From positions 1 through 64,000 of IMG/VR virus record IMGVR_UViG_3300042558_001959: 64,000 bases of DNA; one strand, 5' to 3'. Positions 1-9,277 of this stretch are shown here, piece after piece. Position 1 is the first letter of the stretch. Each line of letters starts with the position of its first letter. The notes under the pieces are model-generated. The model was not told where the DNA came from. It did no database searches and saw nothing but the letters and a program-made list of their open reading frames with translations. The position numbers were made by a program, and so were the translations under genes. Source of the stretch: a virus.

Positions 1-19
1 AAGAAAGATGTAGTATGTT

Positions 20-433
20 ATGAATGATTGGAAAAAGTTTACAGATGTTAATGGTGATTTTCAGTTAGCTAATTTTTTATATAAAGGTATCAATGACCTT
101 ATGAAGCATTCTCTTGATATGGGAACACTTCTATCAAATGATCCCCATAAACTTAGAGCTTATAAAGAGCAAACTAAAAAGTTGTTTAAAAACAAATGGT
201 TTGAAATAGCTCAGGCTTTAGAATTCTTTGACATCATAGAAAAATGTATCTGCTACAATGAAGTTCAGGAAACTTATTGTGAAGTATGCAAGGGTGCAAG
301 ATATAAATTATCTTCATATTTAAACTCTGATGAAATTAGAGAAATTGGAATTTTCTTTAACGCGGCACAGAACGCAGACCTCGCAGGAAAACTGCAAAAA
401 GGTTTAATGAAAGCCTTGGATGAATTGTCCTAG
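20..433 (+). CDS. Hypothetical helical protein with CxxC pair
   Basis: I do not recognise this 137-aa protein. It looks mostly alpha-helical and charged, with a Cys-containing patch near residues 77-90 (C-I-C-Y then Y-C-E-V-C) that could bind a metal. The ATG at 20 is chosen because an in-frame TAG lies at 11-13, so little room exists for an earlier start. A purine-rich AAGAAAG at 1-7 is a weak ribosome-binding site. Its 3' end overlaps the next small gene by 14 bases, the arrangement expected for translational coupling inside an operon. Being just upstream of the packaging genes it could be related to packaging or to an unrelated upstream module cut off by the window edge. No function is assigned. 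Confidence 0.7.
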   Translation: MNDWKKFTDVNGDFQLANFLYKGINDLMKHSLDMGTLLSNDPHKLRAYKEQTKKLFKNKWFEIAQALEFFDIIEKCICYNEVQETYCEVCKGARYKLSSYLNSDEIREIGIFFNAAQNADLAGKLQKGLMKALDELS

Positions 434-590
434 ATGTGACAAGAAAACTGAAACAGTTAGTGAATATTATGATTTCAAAAGTGACTGTTTAGTTCGTGAT
501 GATTATTGTTCGTATTGCAAAAGTGCTACCATACAAAGGTTCTATTCAGATAGTTCCTATAGTACCGAATGGATTGATTTAAATGTCTAA
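420..590 (+). CDS. Small zinc-ribbon-like protein (56 aa)
   Basis: A 56-aa reading frame starts at ATG 420, inside the end of the preceding gene, and stops at 590, inside the start of the following gene. It carries two cysteine pairs, N-C-P-R-C near the N-terminus (residues 3-6) and C-S-Y-C about 25 residues later (residues 30-33), the spacing of a zinc ribbon. It fills what would otherwise be the only uncovered stretch (434-582) in this part of the window. The 14-base overlap upstream and 8-base overlap downstream are typical of coupled phage genes. Small zinc ribbons in phages may bind DNA or act as late transcription or assembly factors; here the fold is inferred only from the cysteines and the role is unknown. 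Confidence 0.65.
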   Translation: MNCPRCDKKTETVSEYYDFKSDCLVRDDYCSYCKSATIQRFYSDSSYSTEWIDLNV

Positions 591-1299
591 TATAGAAAAA
601 GCAAATAAAACTGATTTCATGAAACAGTTCGAGTCTTTACGCCCAGATCTTTTCTTCCCTGAAACATGGACTGATGATGAGAAAGAAAGAGCGGTTGAAT
701 TAGTTCGCCCACAAAAAACTAGGACTTCAATGTTCTCTTCTATTCCTATGAACTGCGAAGCAACGAAGTGTACATTCGCAGATACATGTCCGTTACTCAA
801 AGAAAATCTTGCGCCAAAAGGTAATCCATGTCCTATTGAAATGTCAATAGTTGCACAGTTCACAGCGGAGTATATGGAACAACTGGATGTGCAATCTGAT
901 AACTTAGTTGAAGTATCCATGATAAGAGACCTAGTAGATCAAGAAGTGCAGTACATTCGTAAAACTAAATTACTTGCAAAAGAACATTTCATTCAAGAAA
1001 ACATTATTGGCATTGACCATCAGGGTCAACCAATCATTAAGAAAGAACTTCACTTAGCCGTAGAACTAGAAGATCGTTTACACAAGCGCAGAAAAGATTT
1101 ACGCAATCAACTATTAGCAACGAGAGAAGCTAAAGCAAAGATTGGGCAGACTCAACTTGATACAGCTCAAGCAATTTCAGACATTATTCATAAAGTTCAG
1201 CATATTGAAATCGAAAGAGAAAAGCTTATTAAGAAGAAGCTTGGCACTTACGATAAAGATGACTACATCATAGTAGAAGAAGATAAGGAAGAGATTTAA
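583..1299 (+). CDS. Cysteine-cluster protein, candidate terminase small subunit
   Basis: A 238-aa protein with a short N-terminal region, a four-cysteine cluster (C58, C63, C69, C83; spacing Cx4Cx5Cx13C) and a long, highly charged helical C-terminal half (about residues 100-225) likely to form coiled coils. The cluster could hold zinc or an iron-sulfur centre. The following gene begins 2 bases after its stop. It lies upstream of the large terminase subunit, although three genes intervene. Position, size and a helical oligomerisation region fit a small terminase subunit, which recognises viral DNA and delivers it to the motor, but no helix-turn-helix is obvious, so this is inference. The ATG overlaps the end of the small zinc-ribbon gene. 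Confidence 0.5.
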   Translation: MSNIEKANKTDFMKQFESLRPDLFFPETWTDDEKERAVELVRPQKTRTSMFSSIPMNCEATKCTFADTCPLLKENLAPKGNPCPIEMSIVAQFTAEYMEQLDVQSDNLVEVSMIRDLVDQEVQYIRKTKLLAKEHFIQENIIGIDHQGQPIIKKELHLAVELEDRLHKRRKDLRNQLLATREAKAKIGQTQLDTAQAISDIIHKVQHIEIEREKLIKKKLGTYDKDDYIIVEEDKEEI

Positions 1300-1301
1300 A
1301 A

Positions 1302-4300
1302 ATGGCTAGGATAAGAGACAGCGCTCTGGCTAGGTCTAATCTAGTAAAAGCTCTTATGGATAATCTAGATCCCAAAGCTAGAGTGGGTCAAAAAATAACT
1401 CAAGATTCCTTTTTTCAACAAGCACCAATTACTGAAAGCCAGATGAATAAAGTATTTGGGACAGAAGATGAGTTCTTAGAAAGATATGGAAGATTCCAAA
1501 AAGATTACGAAGCGGCAATAAGTAATAAATTGAATCACGCTAAGGGTTCAACAGTAAATGTTGAATTGATGAAAAGGCAAGGTAAAACAGATTTATCAGT
1601 TTTAAATAGAGAAACTAGAGATAAACTATATAAATCATATATGAATGATGTCATGAGAATGGGTGATCTCATTAAAGAGGTAGGCTTACCAGCATATGAT
1701 ATGCCAAATGCAAACTTATACAAAGACTTATTTCAATTTTCAGTTGACAACGAACAAGGTATTGTCCATCCAGCTCAAATATTATTAAACAGAATGTCGG
1801 TTAACTTTGATCCTAATAAAAGGGGATTGGATTCACTAAATATTGGCAGCGGTGAACAAATGTCACATCGTTCATTATCGAACCTTTTTCATTCATCAAA
1901 AGGACGTAGCCCTGAAAAAATATTTGGGCAAACGCCGACTCAAGGTCAAACTTTAAAAATAGCTACTATAGATATTGAAACAACAGGAGTAGACATATTT
2001 TCTGATACAAGATCTATGACTATCGCTGAGTCGATATTGGACGACACTGGGCAAATAAGCAAGCCTACAACTCTTGAAGATTTTAACGTTTCTTTTCAAT
2101 CTAATAAATTATCTGGAGTAAATGTAACTACATTTGATACGAAGACTCAAAATCAGGCAGTAACATCCCTGACCGAACATCTAGCAAATGTTGAAGTTGG
2201 TACCACTTCAAAGCAAATGGGCGAAGGTGGCTCTACATATCTAGATGAAGTAGAAAGGTTTTTCAATAAGCTTCTTGAGGCAGACAGAGTTGCTGGTCAC
2301 AACCTTAACTTCGACATAGATCACATGATAAGCACTGCGATGAAGCAAGATGGTTTTGGATCTCATTTAGGGGCACAAAGAGCAATAGATCAATTCACCC
2401 AAAGGGCCATGGATGATAAGGAGTATTTTGTGGATACCCTTGAATCTACTAGGGCATATATTAAGAATCAGGCTGAACAAGCCACTAATCTTGGAAGCTA
2501 TTTGGACGGGGAGGCACGATCTAATGCCTATGTTAAAAATCTCTTTGCGCAAGAAACGCTAAGTAAAGTACACATTGGCGGTAGCGCATCATACGGATCA
2601 GTCACAAACTTAGCTCTCAATACTAACCTTTTTGAGTTAATAGAAAAAGATGGACAGGCAGAAGAATTATTTGGTTTAATCCAAAAAGGTTCACACGTAG
2701 CTGAAACTGACGTACACCTTCAGACGTACATAGGTAATTATGTGCAGTCAGGTAGATTAAAAATACGACCTATAGCTGATCAACAATCTATAGGTAAGAC
2801 TGCACAGGAAATAGCTGATGAAGCATTGGGGAAAACTGACTTTGGTAATTTTGCTAGATCAAAAATAGCTCAGTCTAGTGCAGTTAATGCAACGACAAAT
2901 ATTGCTAACGTGCAACACATGTCTGAAACAGTTTTCAAACATGTGAGAGATACGCCAAAAGGTTTGCAAGAAGTATCTTTATCATTATCTAGAGAACAGA
3001 TAAATCAAATGTCTGGATTAGGTCTTGTCGGCAATCAAACCAAACAAGGAACATTGGCATATCACAAGGCAACAAGTAATTCAGTTGAAGGATTCTATTT
3101 TGCAACATCACATGGTAAAAAAGAACTTCTTGATCAAACAGAATCTGAAAAAATAATTACTAAGATACTTGATGATGCTAGAAATGATACAGATTTTGCT
3201 TTAGGAGGATCTAGGAATCTTCCTAATATTACTGTAGGCAGTCTAACTGGTCCTAGGAATAGGGCTCTAGAATCCATTCTCGACACTGGAATTTCCTACG
3301 GACGTGCTTCGAAGATAGATGAATTAGCACGGATATCTACAGCAGTACTACCGACACATGGTGCAAGGCAAGCTGCTAGTGTTGCTGGTAGAAATTCCGC
3401 TACAATACAAGATGTTACAGATACCTTGGGAACTACATATAGGGAATTGGGAAGTGGTTTATCTCAGAGTGATCAAATGAGAGTTGCTCGAGGCAGAGCT
3501 CCAGCTCAGTCAGTTTTCCAACAAGGATTAAATAATTATGATCTTGGAAAAGCTGAACAGATAGCTAAAGCGTTTTCTGACATTGGGGATCCTTACGCAG
3601 GCGTAATGGACATGAATGACAGAGTCTATTCTACAATTATGTCTAGCGCCACGAGTAGCACGGCGCATGCGGCGAATAGGGCTGGACCTGCAGTCGGCTA
3701 TTTAGCAGAAGATATATCACATTCAGCTAAACCTAATCTTATATCTGAACTCGGAATGACCTTCTTTAAATCACAAAGAGATACAAAAGTTATTAATGCA
3801 ATAGCAACAGACACAGTTAACAAAGTACGTCTTCCTCCAGAAATAGCACGCGAAGCCCTAAGAATGATAAATCCTGACGATACAATAAAAAATGTAGGAA
3901 TATCCATTTTCAAAAATGCTAAAGCTGGAGGCGCAGACCAAGTTAACGCAGTTTGGCTAGTTGAAAAACAAATGAAGAAGGAATCAGAATCAAAACAACT
4001 TGCTAGAAATATATTAGAGATTATGCAGGATAGGGATAGGGTAATATCATTAATGGGAGGGGATGAAGCTAAGGTAGATGCTTCAGTACTATCCGCAGTT
4101 AGTGATGTGCAAGCTGCAGCAAAAGTTGGGCCGATGGGACCAACCGGATTGCCACAAATTGATGAGGTACAAGTTGAAAATTTGAATAGATCTATTAGAG
4201 ATAGAGGAATTGTCGTAGCTCATGCAGACGAAACGGCTTCCGCAGAAATTATATCTAATATCCGACAATTAGGTATTCCAACTGACAATGATGTGTTTCT

Positions 4301-4889
4301 AAATGTTAGAACAGCTTCAGAGCAGCGGACGGGTCATACGGCAGACAATTTTGTTGTTGGTCAATACTTTGATCGCGAAGCAGCAGAAGCTGCTGGATTA
4401 TCAGGTCAGGTGAAAGAAGCTGAAGAACTTGTAGATCTTGGCAATGGAAGAAAGATATCTAAGTCAGTACATAATGCTAATCAACTTACAGAGATGATAG
4501 AAGCAGATCCGTCTAGTGCTACAACAATTGGAAAAAATATTCGTCGTGGTAAATCTGGCCTTGAGGTTAATAAAGTAGCAGAATTCTATGCATCTCATAA
4601 AGTTAAAATGGGATACGGAGCATTAGGTTTAGGAATAGCAGCTACTGGTTACTATGCTTATAAAAAGGGTAGAGAAAAACAGCTTTATGAAGAAACCTTA
4701 CAACAACAGCCTACTGAAAGAAATATAACCACTGATGACATGAGGGTTTCAAGTAGAGTATTCAGCCAAGTCTCTTCTGTTAGAAAAGATCCATTAGTCA
4801 CTGCTGGAGTTGTTGGAAATCTAGATCGAGCAAAAATTGGGCATACTCAAATGGGCCCAAATAAATATAATCATCTTTTTGGAGGATAG
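1302..4889 (+). CDS. Giant virion-type protein with embedded DnaQ-like (DEDDh) exonuclease domain
   Basis: A 1195-aa protein. Residues about 218-475 carry all three motifs of DEDDh 3'-5' exonucleases: Exo I D-I-E-T-T-G (D224, E226), Exo II G-H-N-L-N-F-D (D338) and Exo III H-V-A-E-T-D (H465, D470). In this family (DnaQ/epsilon, exonuclease I, RNase T) these residues bind two metal ions and cleave DNA or RNA from 3' ends. The remaining about 900 residues are unrecognised, rich in Ser/Ala/Asn, and look like a phage structural protein. Near the C-terminus there is a single hydrophobic glycine-rich helix (about 1103-1120) followed by K-K-G and a polar tail of roughly 70 residues. The next two genes encode further glycine-rich membrane-like proteins, and the terminase follows. 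I infer a virion-packaged, possibly ejected nuclease; a free enzyme acting in replication is the alternative. Confidence 0.8.
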   Translation: MARIRDSALARSNLVKALMDNLDPKARVGQKITQDSFFQQAPITESQMNKVFGTEDEFLERYGRFQKDYEAAISNKLNHAKGSTVNVELMKRQGKTDLSVLNRETRDKLYKSYMNDVMRMGDLIKEVGLPAYDMPNANLYKDLFQFSVDNEQGIVHPAQILLNRMSVNFDPNKRGLDSLNIGSGEQMSHRSLSNLFHSSKGRSPEKIFGQTPTQGQTLKIATIDIETTGVDIFSDTRSMTIAESILDDTGQISKPTTLEDFNVSFQSNKLSGVNVTTFDTKTQNQAVTSLTEHLANVEVGTTSKQMGEGGSTYLDEVERFFNKLLEADRVAGHNLNFDIDHMISTAMKQDGFGSHLGAQRAIDQFTQRAMDDKEYFVDTLESTRAYIKNQAEQATNLGSYLDGEARSNAYVKNLFAQETLSKVHIGGSASYGSVTNLALNTNLFELIEKDGQAEELFGLIQKGSHVAETDVHLQTYIGNYVQSGRLKIRPIADQQSIGKTAQEIADEALGKTDFGNFARSKIAQSSAVNATTNIANVQHMSETVFKHVRDTPKGLQEVSLSLSREQINQMSGLGLVGNQTKQGTLAYHKATSNSVEGFYFATSHGKKELLDQTESEKIITKILDDARNDTDFALGGSRNLPNITVGSLTGPRNRALESILDTGISYGRASKIDELARISTAVLPTHGARQAASVAGRNSATIQDVTDTLGTTYRELGSGLSQSDQMRVARGRAPAQSVFQQGLNNYDLGKAEQIAKAFSDIGDPYAGVMDMNDRVYSTIMSSATSSTAHAANRAGPAVGYLAEDISHSAKPNLISELGMTFFKSQRDTKVINAIATDTVNKVRLPPEIAREALRMINPDDTIKNVGISIFKNAKAGGADQVNAVWLVEKQMKKESESKQLARNILEIMQDRDRVISLMGGDEAKVDASVLSAVSDVQAAAKVGPMGPTGLPQIDEVQVENLNRSIRDRGIVVAHADETASAEIISNIRQLGIPTDNDVFLNVRTASEQRTGHTADNFVVGQYFDREAAEAAGLSGQVKEAEELVDLGNGRKISKSVHNANQLTEMIEADPSSATTIGKNIRRGKSGLEVNKVAEFYASHKVKMGYGALGLGIAATGYYAYKKGREKQLYEETLQQQPTERNITTDDMRVSSRVFSQVSSVRKDPLVTAGVVGNLDRAKIGHTQMGPNKYNHLFGG

Positions 4890-4893
4890 CTAA

Positions 4894-5715
4894 ATGTCAA
4901 TTTTAAGCTCATTAGGGAGAGTAGCAGGAGGAGCAGGAGGAGCAGCTGGGAGAAGTTTGTCTCGTCTTGGTACGAATAGAGGATCCTTGATGGCAATTGG
5001 AGCTATTGCAGGAACTGCTGGTCTTGCAAGTAAAGTTGGCCCAGCAGCAAGAGATGCTGCATTGGAAGTTGGTCTTGGAGATGAAAATGCAGACAGATAC
5101 TTTATGGGAAGTAAATTTTCTGCCAGGTCATTAGTTGGTGCCGGAATAGGCGGTCCTTTAGGAACAGCTATCCAAATGACTAGCCCTAAAGACTTTACTA
5201 AAACTAATTCAATTTTACCTGGCGCACCAGGAGCAGCAGCCGGAGGGGCCATTATGGGCGGAACGCTCGGGGCTGCTGCAGGAGGAATGTTGGGCGCAAG
5301 AAAAGGAATTAAAAGCGGAGTAGCGGGAGCTCTAATAGGAGCCGTAGTTGGCGGAGGAATGGGTACACTCAGTGCTGACGGTATAGGTGGGCAAACGGTT
5401 GCTGGAGTTGGACTTGGAGGAGTAACAGGAGGCATAGGAGGGGCTTTATTAGGAGCGAAATCTGGCGGTAGTACATTTGGAAAAGTTGCTAAGGGAATAG
5501 TAGGTGGAGTTATGGGCGCAGGGATGGGAGCTACTATCGGTGGCGCTGCACCTATAACCGCAGCTGGAATTTCAACTAAATCTTATATGAACGACAACGC
5601 AGAGTTCTTTGCCAGTTCACCTTACTCTGGTAGAGGTACACAGCAAATAATGAATGACACGGGTGCGTCAGGTAATATAGTTCTAGGAATGCATAACTCC
5701 AGAAAGGGCTATTAA
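4894..5715 (+). CDS. Glycine-zipper membrane-associated virion protein
   Basis: A 273-aa protein dominated by glycine and alanine. From about residue 108 to 229 it consists of repeated GxxxG and GGxxG helices (for example A-A-G-G-A-I-M-G-G and G-A-L-I-G-A-V-V-G-G-G-M-G), a glycine-zipper pattern typical of helices that pack in or insert into membranes. The N-terminal part contains a second glycine-rich stretch at residues 9-16. The last about 40 residues are polar and end in H-N-S-R-K-G-Y. Proteins like this in phage genomes are often internal virion or DNA-ejection proteins. It sits between the exonuclease-domain protein and another basic glycine-rich protein with gaps of 4 and 2 bases. Function is inferred from composition only; no enzyme motif is visible. 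Confidence 0.65.
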   Translation: MSILSSLGRVAGGAGGAAGRSLSRLGTNRGSLMAIGAIAGTAGLASKVGPAARDAALEVGLGDENADRYFMGSKFSARSLVGAGIGGPLGTAIQMTSPKDFTKTNSILPGAPGAAAGGAIMGGTLGAAAGGMLGARKGIKSGVAGALIGAVVGGGMGTLSADGIGGQTVAGVGLGGVTGGIGGALLGAKSGGSTFGKVAKGIVGGVMGAGMGATIGGAAPITAAGISTKSYMNDNAEFFASSPYSGRGTQQIMNDTGASGNIVLGMHNSRKGY

Positions 5716-5717
5716 TA

Positions 5718-7409
5718 ATGGCAGTTATGAGAGAACAAGTAATGCAAGAAGCCATGGATACAGCTGGTGTCCAGGCACCTTTAGCAATGCGTATGACAGA
5801 AAATCTACCAGGTATAGCAACTTCCATAGGATTTAGCTCTGCAAGAGGATCTAACACCATAATGCGTGGTGGTTATATGGACTACAAACACGCAAAAGGG
5901 TCACGCATGGCCAATAAATTCAGGGTCATGGATCAAGATGGAGTTCTTTCGGCAAGAAATAAAGCTAATTTTGTTGGTGGAGGAAGGATAGCAGGTGGTC
6001 GTGGGATCCTTGGAAGGCGAGCAGAAAGACTTGCTACACAATCTGCCTCTACTGGCGCAGTAGGAGGCCTACTGGGGGCAAACCCAACTCAAAAAGCTGG
6101 ATTCTTCCGTGGAGCTAGAGTTAACACCTTGACTGCAAGACCAAGAGCTATGGGCCGTCTTCATTCAATAAGTACGATGGGCCAAGGTGGAATGTATTCT
6201 CCATTTGGCGCATCAGGTTTCTTAGGTAATACTAAAATGGGTAGAAAATTTGCTCAAAGCTCAGGATCAACTGCCGCCGCTGGAGAATCAGCATTTGGTC
6301 CAGGTTTACTTTCTTTTGTAAGTGCAGGTAGAAAAGCAGACCTATTGGAAAGAAGAGCTGCTGGATCAGGAGGACGTGCAGCCAGGGCACGAAAAAAATT
6401 AGATATATTAGATAGGAATATACGTAGTTTAGCTGCAATGAATAATCCAGGATTGATGGCTGAAAAAACACTTCCAGGAGTTCTTAGACATGATCTGACT
6501 ACGCAACTTCGAGTACCAGCTGGTCAAAGAGTTGTTATGAATGGAAGAACGTATACTGGTGGTCAATTTTTGCCAGGTGGCGGAGCTATGTTGGAACCAA
6601 ATGTTAAAACTGGAAGACTTCATGTCAGAAAAGGCAAATCTTTTGCTGGTACCAGTAAGGCAGGCCCCAAAATGTATTATGGAAAAGGAGCAGGCCCAGC
6701 TGGTAGAGCTGCAAGAAAAGGCGCAGGAATGATGGTGCCTTTCTCTAATCAATTTAGAGATGTTAATGTTCAATTCGGACAAAATATAAGCATTCTAGAC
6801 GACGGTCTGAAAAGTGGGTCTAGAGGTAACTTAATAGCATCATCCATGTCTGGCGAGGCAACTAGATATGCAGCTGGTTATTTCAGAGGAGCTCAGGGGT
6901 ATGCTCGTAAAGGTGGACTAGAAGGAAAAGCTTTGAGTGGCGCAGAAAAAGCAGTTGCCCAAATGGCAGAATCTTTAGGGCAAAAGCAAATTGCGGGCAA
7001 AGTTGGCTTAGAGGCAGCACATCATGTTCTAGAACAAGGCGCTTTTAAAACACTTGGCAGTAAAGGAGTCATGGAAGCACTAGGTACAAAATCTGGTGCA
7101 AAGGTACTTGGAGCTAGAGCAGCAGCAATGGCTATACCCGGATTGAATGTTATAGCTACAGCAGCCTTAGTCTATGACTTGGGTAAGATGGCAGGAGAAG
7201 TTGTCAAGAGCGGAATTAACTTAGCTAAAGACGCTGGAAAATCTTTACAAGGAGATATTTATAAACCATCATTTGGAATGGGGTATAAGGATACAGAAGC
7301 AGCAGCAACTTCAAGATCACGAGGAGTTATGGCTATTCAAAACTCTAGATTAAATGCAAGAAGTATGCTAGGATCAGAGGGCGCAATGATGGCTGCCCAC
7401 TATGGATGA
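5718..7409 (+). CDS. Basic glycine-rich virion protein with C-terminal membrane helix
   Basis: A 563-aa, strongly basic protein rich in Gly, Ala, Arg and Met, so it probably contacts nucleic acid or packs tightly in the particle. Most of the length is low-complexity (many G-R, A-R-G and G-G-R segments). A clear hydrophobic segment occurs at about residues 467-493, followed by a short helical region and a conserved-looking terminal stretch (about 536-563) with M-A-I-Q-N-S-R-L-N-A-R-S-M-L, a sequence style I associate with C-terminal tails of phage minor structural proteins. It follows the glycine-zipper gene by 2 bases and precedes the terminase start by 3 bases. No catalytic motif is recognised. 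An internal or ejected virion protein is the best guess. Confidence 0.6.
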   Translation: MAVMREQVMQEAMDTAGVQAPLAMRMTENLPGIATSIGFSSARGSNTIMRGGYMDYKHAKGSRMANKFRVMDQDGVLSARNKANFVGGGRIAGGRGILGRRAERLATQSASTGAVGGLLGANPTQKAGFFRGARVNTLTARPRAMGRLHSISTMGQGGMYSPFGASGFLGNTKMGRKFAQSSGSTAAAGESAFGPGLLSFVSAGRKADLLERRAAGSGGRAARARKKLDILDRNIRSLAAMNNPGLMAEKTLPGVLRHDLTTQLRVPAGQRVVMNGRTYTGGQFLPGGGAMLEPNVKTGRLHVRKGKSFAGTSKAGPKMYYGKGAGPAGRAARKGAGMMVPFSNQFRDVNVQFGQNISILDDGLKSGSRGNLIASSMSGEATRYAAGYFRGAQGYARKGGLEGKALSGAEKAVAQMAESLGQKQIAGKVGLEAAHHVLEQGAFKTLGSKGVMEALGTKSGAKVLGARAAAMAIPGLNVIATAALVYDLGKMAGEVVKSGINLAKDAGKSLQGDIYKPSFGMGYKDTEAAATSRSRGVMAIQNSRLNARSMLGSEGAMMAAHYG

Positions 7410-7412
7410 TTT

Positions 7413-9269
7413 ATGACTGTATCAAGTAAGACAAAACAATTTAGAGAATCTTTAGAAGCTCTTTCAAGAGAAGATCTTCTTGAAATAATCAAAGCACAAG
7501 ATCCTGAATTAATAAAACAAATTAATAGAATTGAATGGGTCTTTGAAAATAAGCTAAATCATTTGTCATGGAATGATGGAACGCCTGTATTGAATAGGCA
7601 ATTAAATAATCAAGAATTATCACTTCTTATAGATGAACCATTCGAATTAGATAAAGAATTATTATCTGCGGGAATTAGTTCAGAACATCAAAGGCAATTG
7701 CACGTCGCAAAAGATGCGGTTGTTTGGGCGAAACAATTTTTGCAAGCAGATCTGAGAGTATACCAAATTCTCATTTTGCGAGATCCATCTTTAAGAAAAG
7801 TTCTTAGAGCTGGTCGTCGTCTGGGTAAAACATTCAGTCTCGCAATACAACTATTGCATTATAGTTATACCCACAAAGATGGAAGATCATTGGTTATCGC
7901 GCCAATGAAAACTCAGGTAGAACTTATCTATCAAGAAATATTAAGAATATCAGCAAAAAATGAAGTAGTAACTAATTCTATTACCAGAAAAGTTACTAGC
8001 CCGCAGTTTATGATTCAGTTTTCTAATGGATCAACTATTAGATTCTTCACTTCTGGTATGAAGTCAGGCGGAAAGAGTGATGTTGCTCGTGGTCAGGAAG
8101 CACACTTAATTGTCCTTGACGAAATGGACTATATGCATGCGGACGACCTCGATGCACTATATGCTATGCTTCAGAAAACCGCAGAAGACCAACCAGACAA
8201 AGTAATGATCGGTGCATCTACTCCAACTGGTCGTAGAGAAAGATTTTGGGAATGGTGCAATAGTGCAAGATTTAAAGAGTTCTGGTTTCCATCATACTGT
8301 AATCCATTTTTCAGTAAAGAACAAGAAGAAGAATTTAGAGAACAATATTCTTCTAGTGGATATCGACATGAAATAGAAGCTGACTGGGGAGAAGACTCAG
8401 AAGGAGTATATCCAAGAAAGTTTATAGACAGGGCATTCGTATCTCCACCATGGAAGTATCATGCTGAGATTATGTCTGCTCGATCATTCCATGTAATTGG
8501 TGTTGACTGGGATAAGTATGGAGCAGGTACTAATATAGTCGTTTTAGAGGTCTGCGCTGACAACTATGAGGACCCAAGATTTAGGGGTAAAGTAAGACTG
8601 TACTATCGAGAAGAAATTAGTAAGTCTGAATACACGCTCACGCGCGCGGTAGATAGAATCATCGAACTTAATCAAATTTTTAATCCCAAACATATATATG
8701 TTGACCGTGGATATGGAGAAGTCCAAGTAGAACTATTAAGAAAATACGGCGTCGAAAATCCATCTTCAAAAATGAAAGAAAGAGTTAAGGGCATTGGATT
8801 TGGGGAGTCCATAGAAGTTCGAGATCCTTATACTAAATTAATGATTAAGAAAGAAATGAAACCTTATATGGTCGATAATCTTCGTCAGTATTTAGAGCGC
8901 GAAGATATACTATTTTCAGAAGATGATGAAGAAATGTATCTTCAATTAATTTCATATGTAGTTGTTAGAATGACCAGTAGTGGTAGACCAGTCTTTGAAG
9001 CTGGTGGATCAGCTGTAGACCACGCCCATGACGCCCTAATGCTGTCGCTGTTGGCTGTCACCCAAAACTATGGGGAATTTGCTAGAACCAATTATGCAGA
9101 CAAGACTCAATCATTTTCCAATGAGTTTTTTATGACTAAACCTGGTACTAAAGATGATGAAGAAGAGAAGAATCCCAGTAGTTTTATTACTGGAAGAGTT
9201 CAAGCTTTATCCACTGGGATGAGTCGCAAGAAGAATTCCAGTAGTCGAATCTCTAGAAAGATGTTTTAA
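7413..9269 (+). CDS. terL: Terminase large subunit (packaging ATPase and nuclease)
   Basis: The 618-aa motor protein that pumps DNA into the prohead and cuts concatemers. The ATPase half shows a Walker A motif R-A-G-R-R-L-G-K-T (residues 132-140), Walker B L-I-V-L-D-E-M-D (D236, E237) and a coupling motif G-A-S-T-P-T-G (267-273). The RNase H-like nuclease half has acidic residues at G-V-D-W-D (D365), Y-V-D-R-G-Y-G-E (D431) and H-A-H-D-A-L-M (D540). Length is at the upper end for the family. About 110 N-terminal helical residues precede the ATPase core. The ATG lies 3 bases after the previous stop. Unusually the portal gene is not next: an eight-kilobase fibre cassette separates them. Confidence 0.96.
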   Translation: MTVSSKTKQFRESLEALSREDLLEIIKAQDPELIKQINRIEWVFENKLNHLSWNDGTPVLNRQLNNQELSLLIDEPFELDKELLSAGISSEHQRQLHVAKDAVVWAKQFLQADLRVYQILILRDPSLRKVLRAGRRLGKTFSLAIQLLHYSYTHKDGRSLVIAPMKTQVELIYQEILRISAKNEVVTNSITRKVTSPQFMIQFSNGSTIRFFTSGMKSGGKSDVARGQEAHLIVLDEMDYMHADDLDALYAMLQKTAEDQPDKVMIGASTPTGRRERFWEWCNSARFKEFWFPSYCNPFFSKEQEEEFREQYSSSGYRHEIEADWGEDSEGVYPRKFIDRAFVSPPWKYHAEIMSARSFHVIGVDWDKYGAGTNIVVLEVCADNYEDPRFRGKVRLYYREEISKSEYTLTRAVDRIIELNQIFNPKHIYVDRGYGEVQVELLRKYGVENPSSKMKERVKGIGFGESIEVRDPYTKLMIKKEMKPYMVDNLRQYLEREDILFSEDDEEMYLQLISYVVVRMTSSGRPVFEAGGSAVDHAHDALMLSLLAVTQNYGEFARTNYADKTQSFSNEFFMTKPGTKDDEEEKNPSSFITGRVQALSTGMSRKKNSSSRISRKMF

Positions 9270-9277
9270 GGATTATT

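Noticed and set aside
4890-5435. 181-codon minus-strand frame rich in Pro and Ala
   Set aside because: It is the complement of the glycine-zipper gene; GGx codons read backwards give Pro, and no ribosome-binding site or domain is present.
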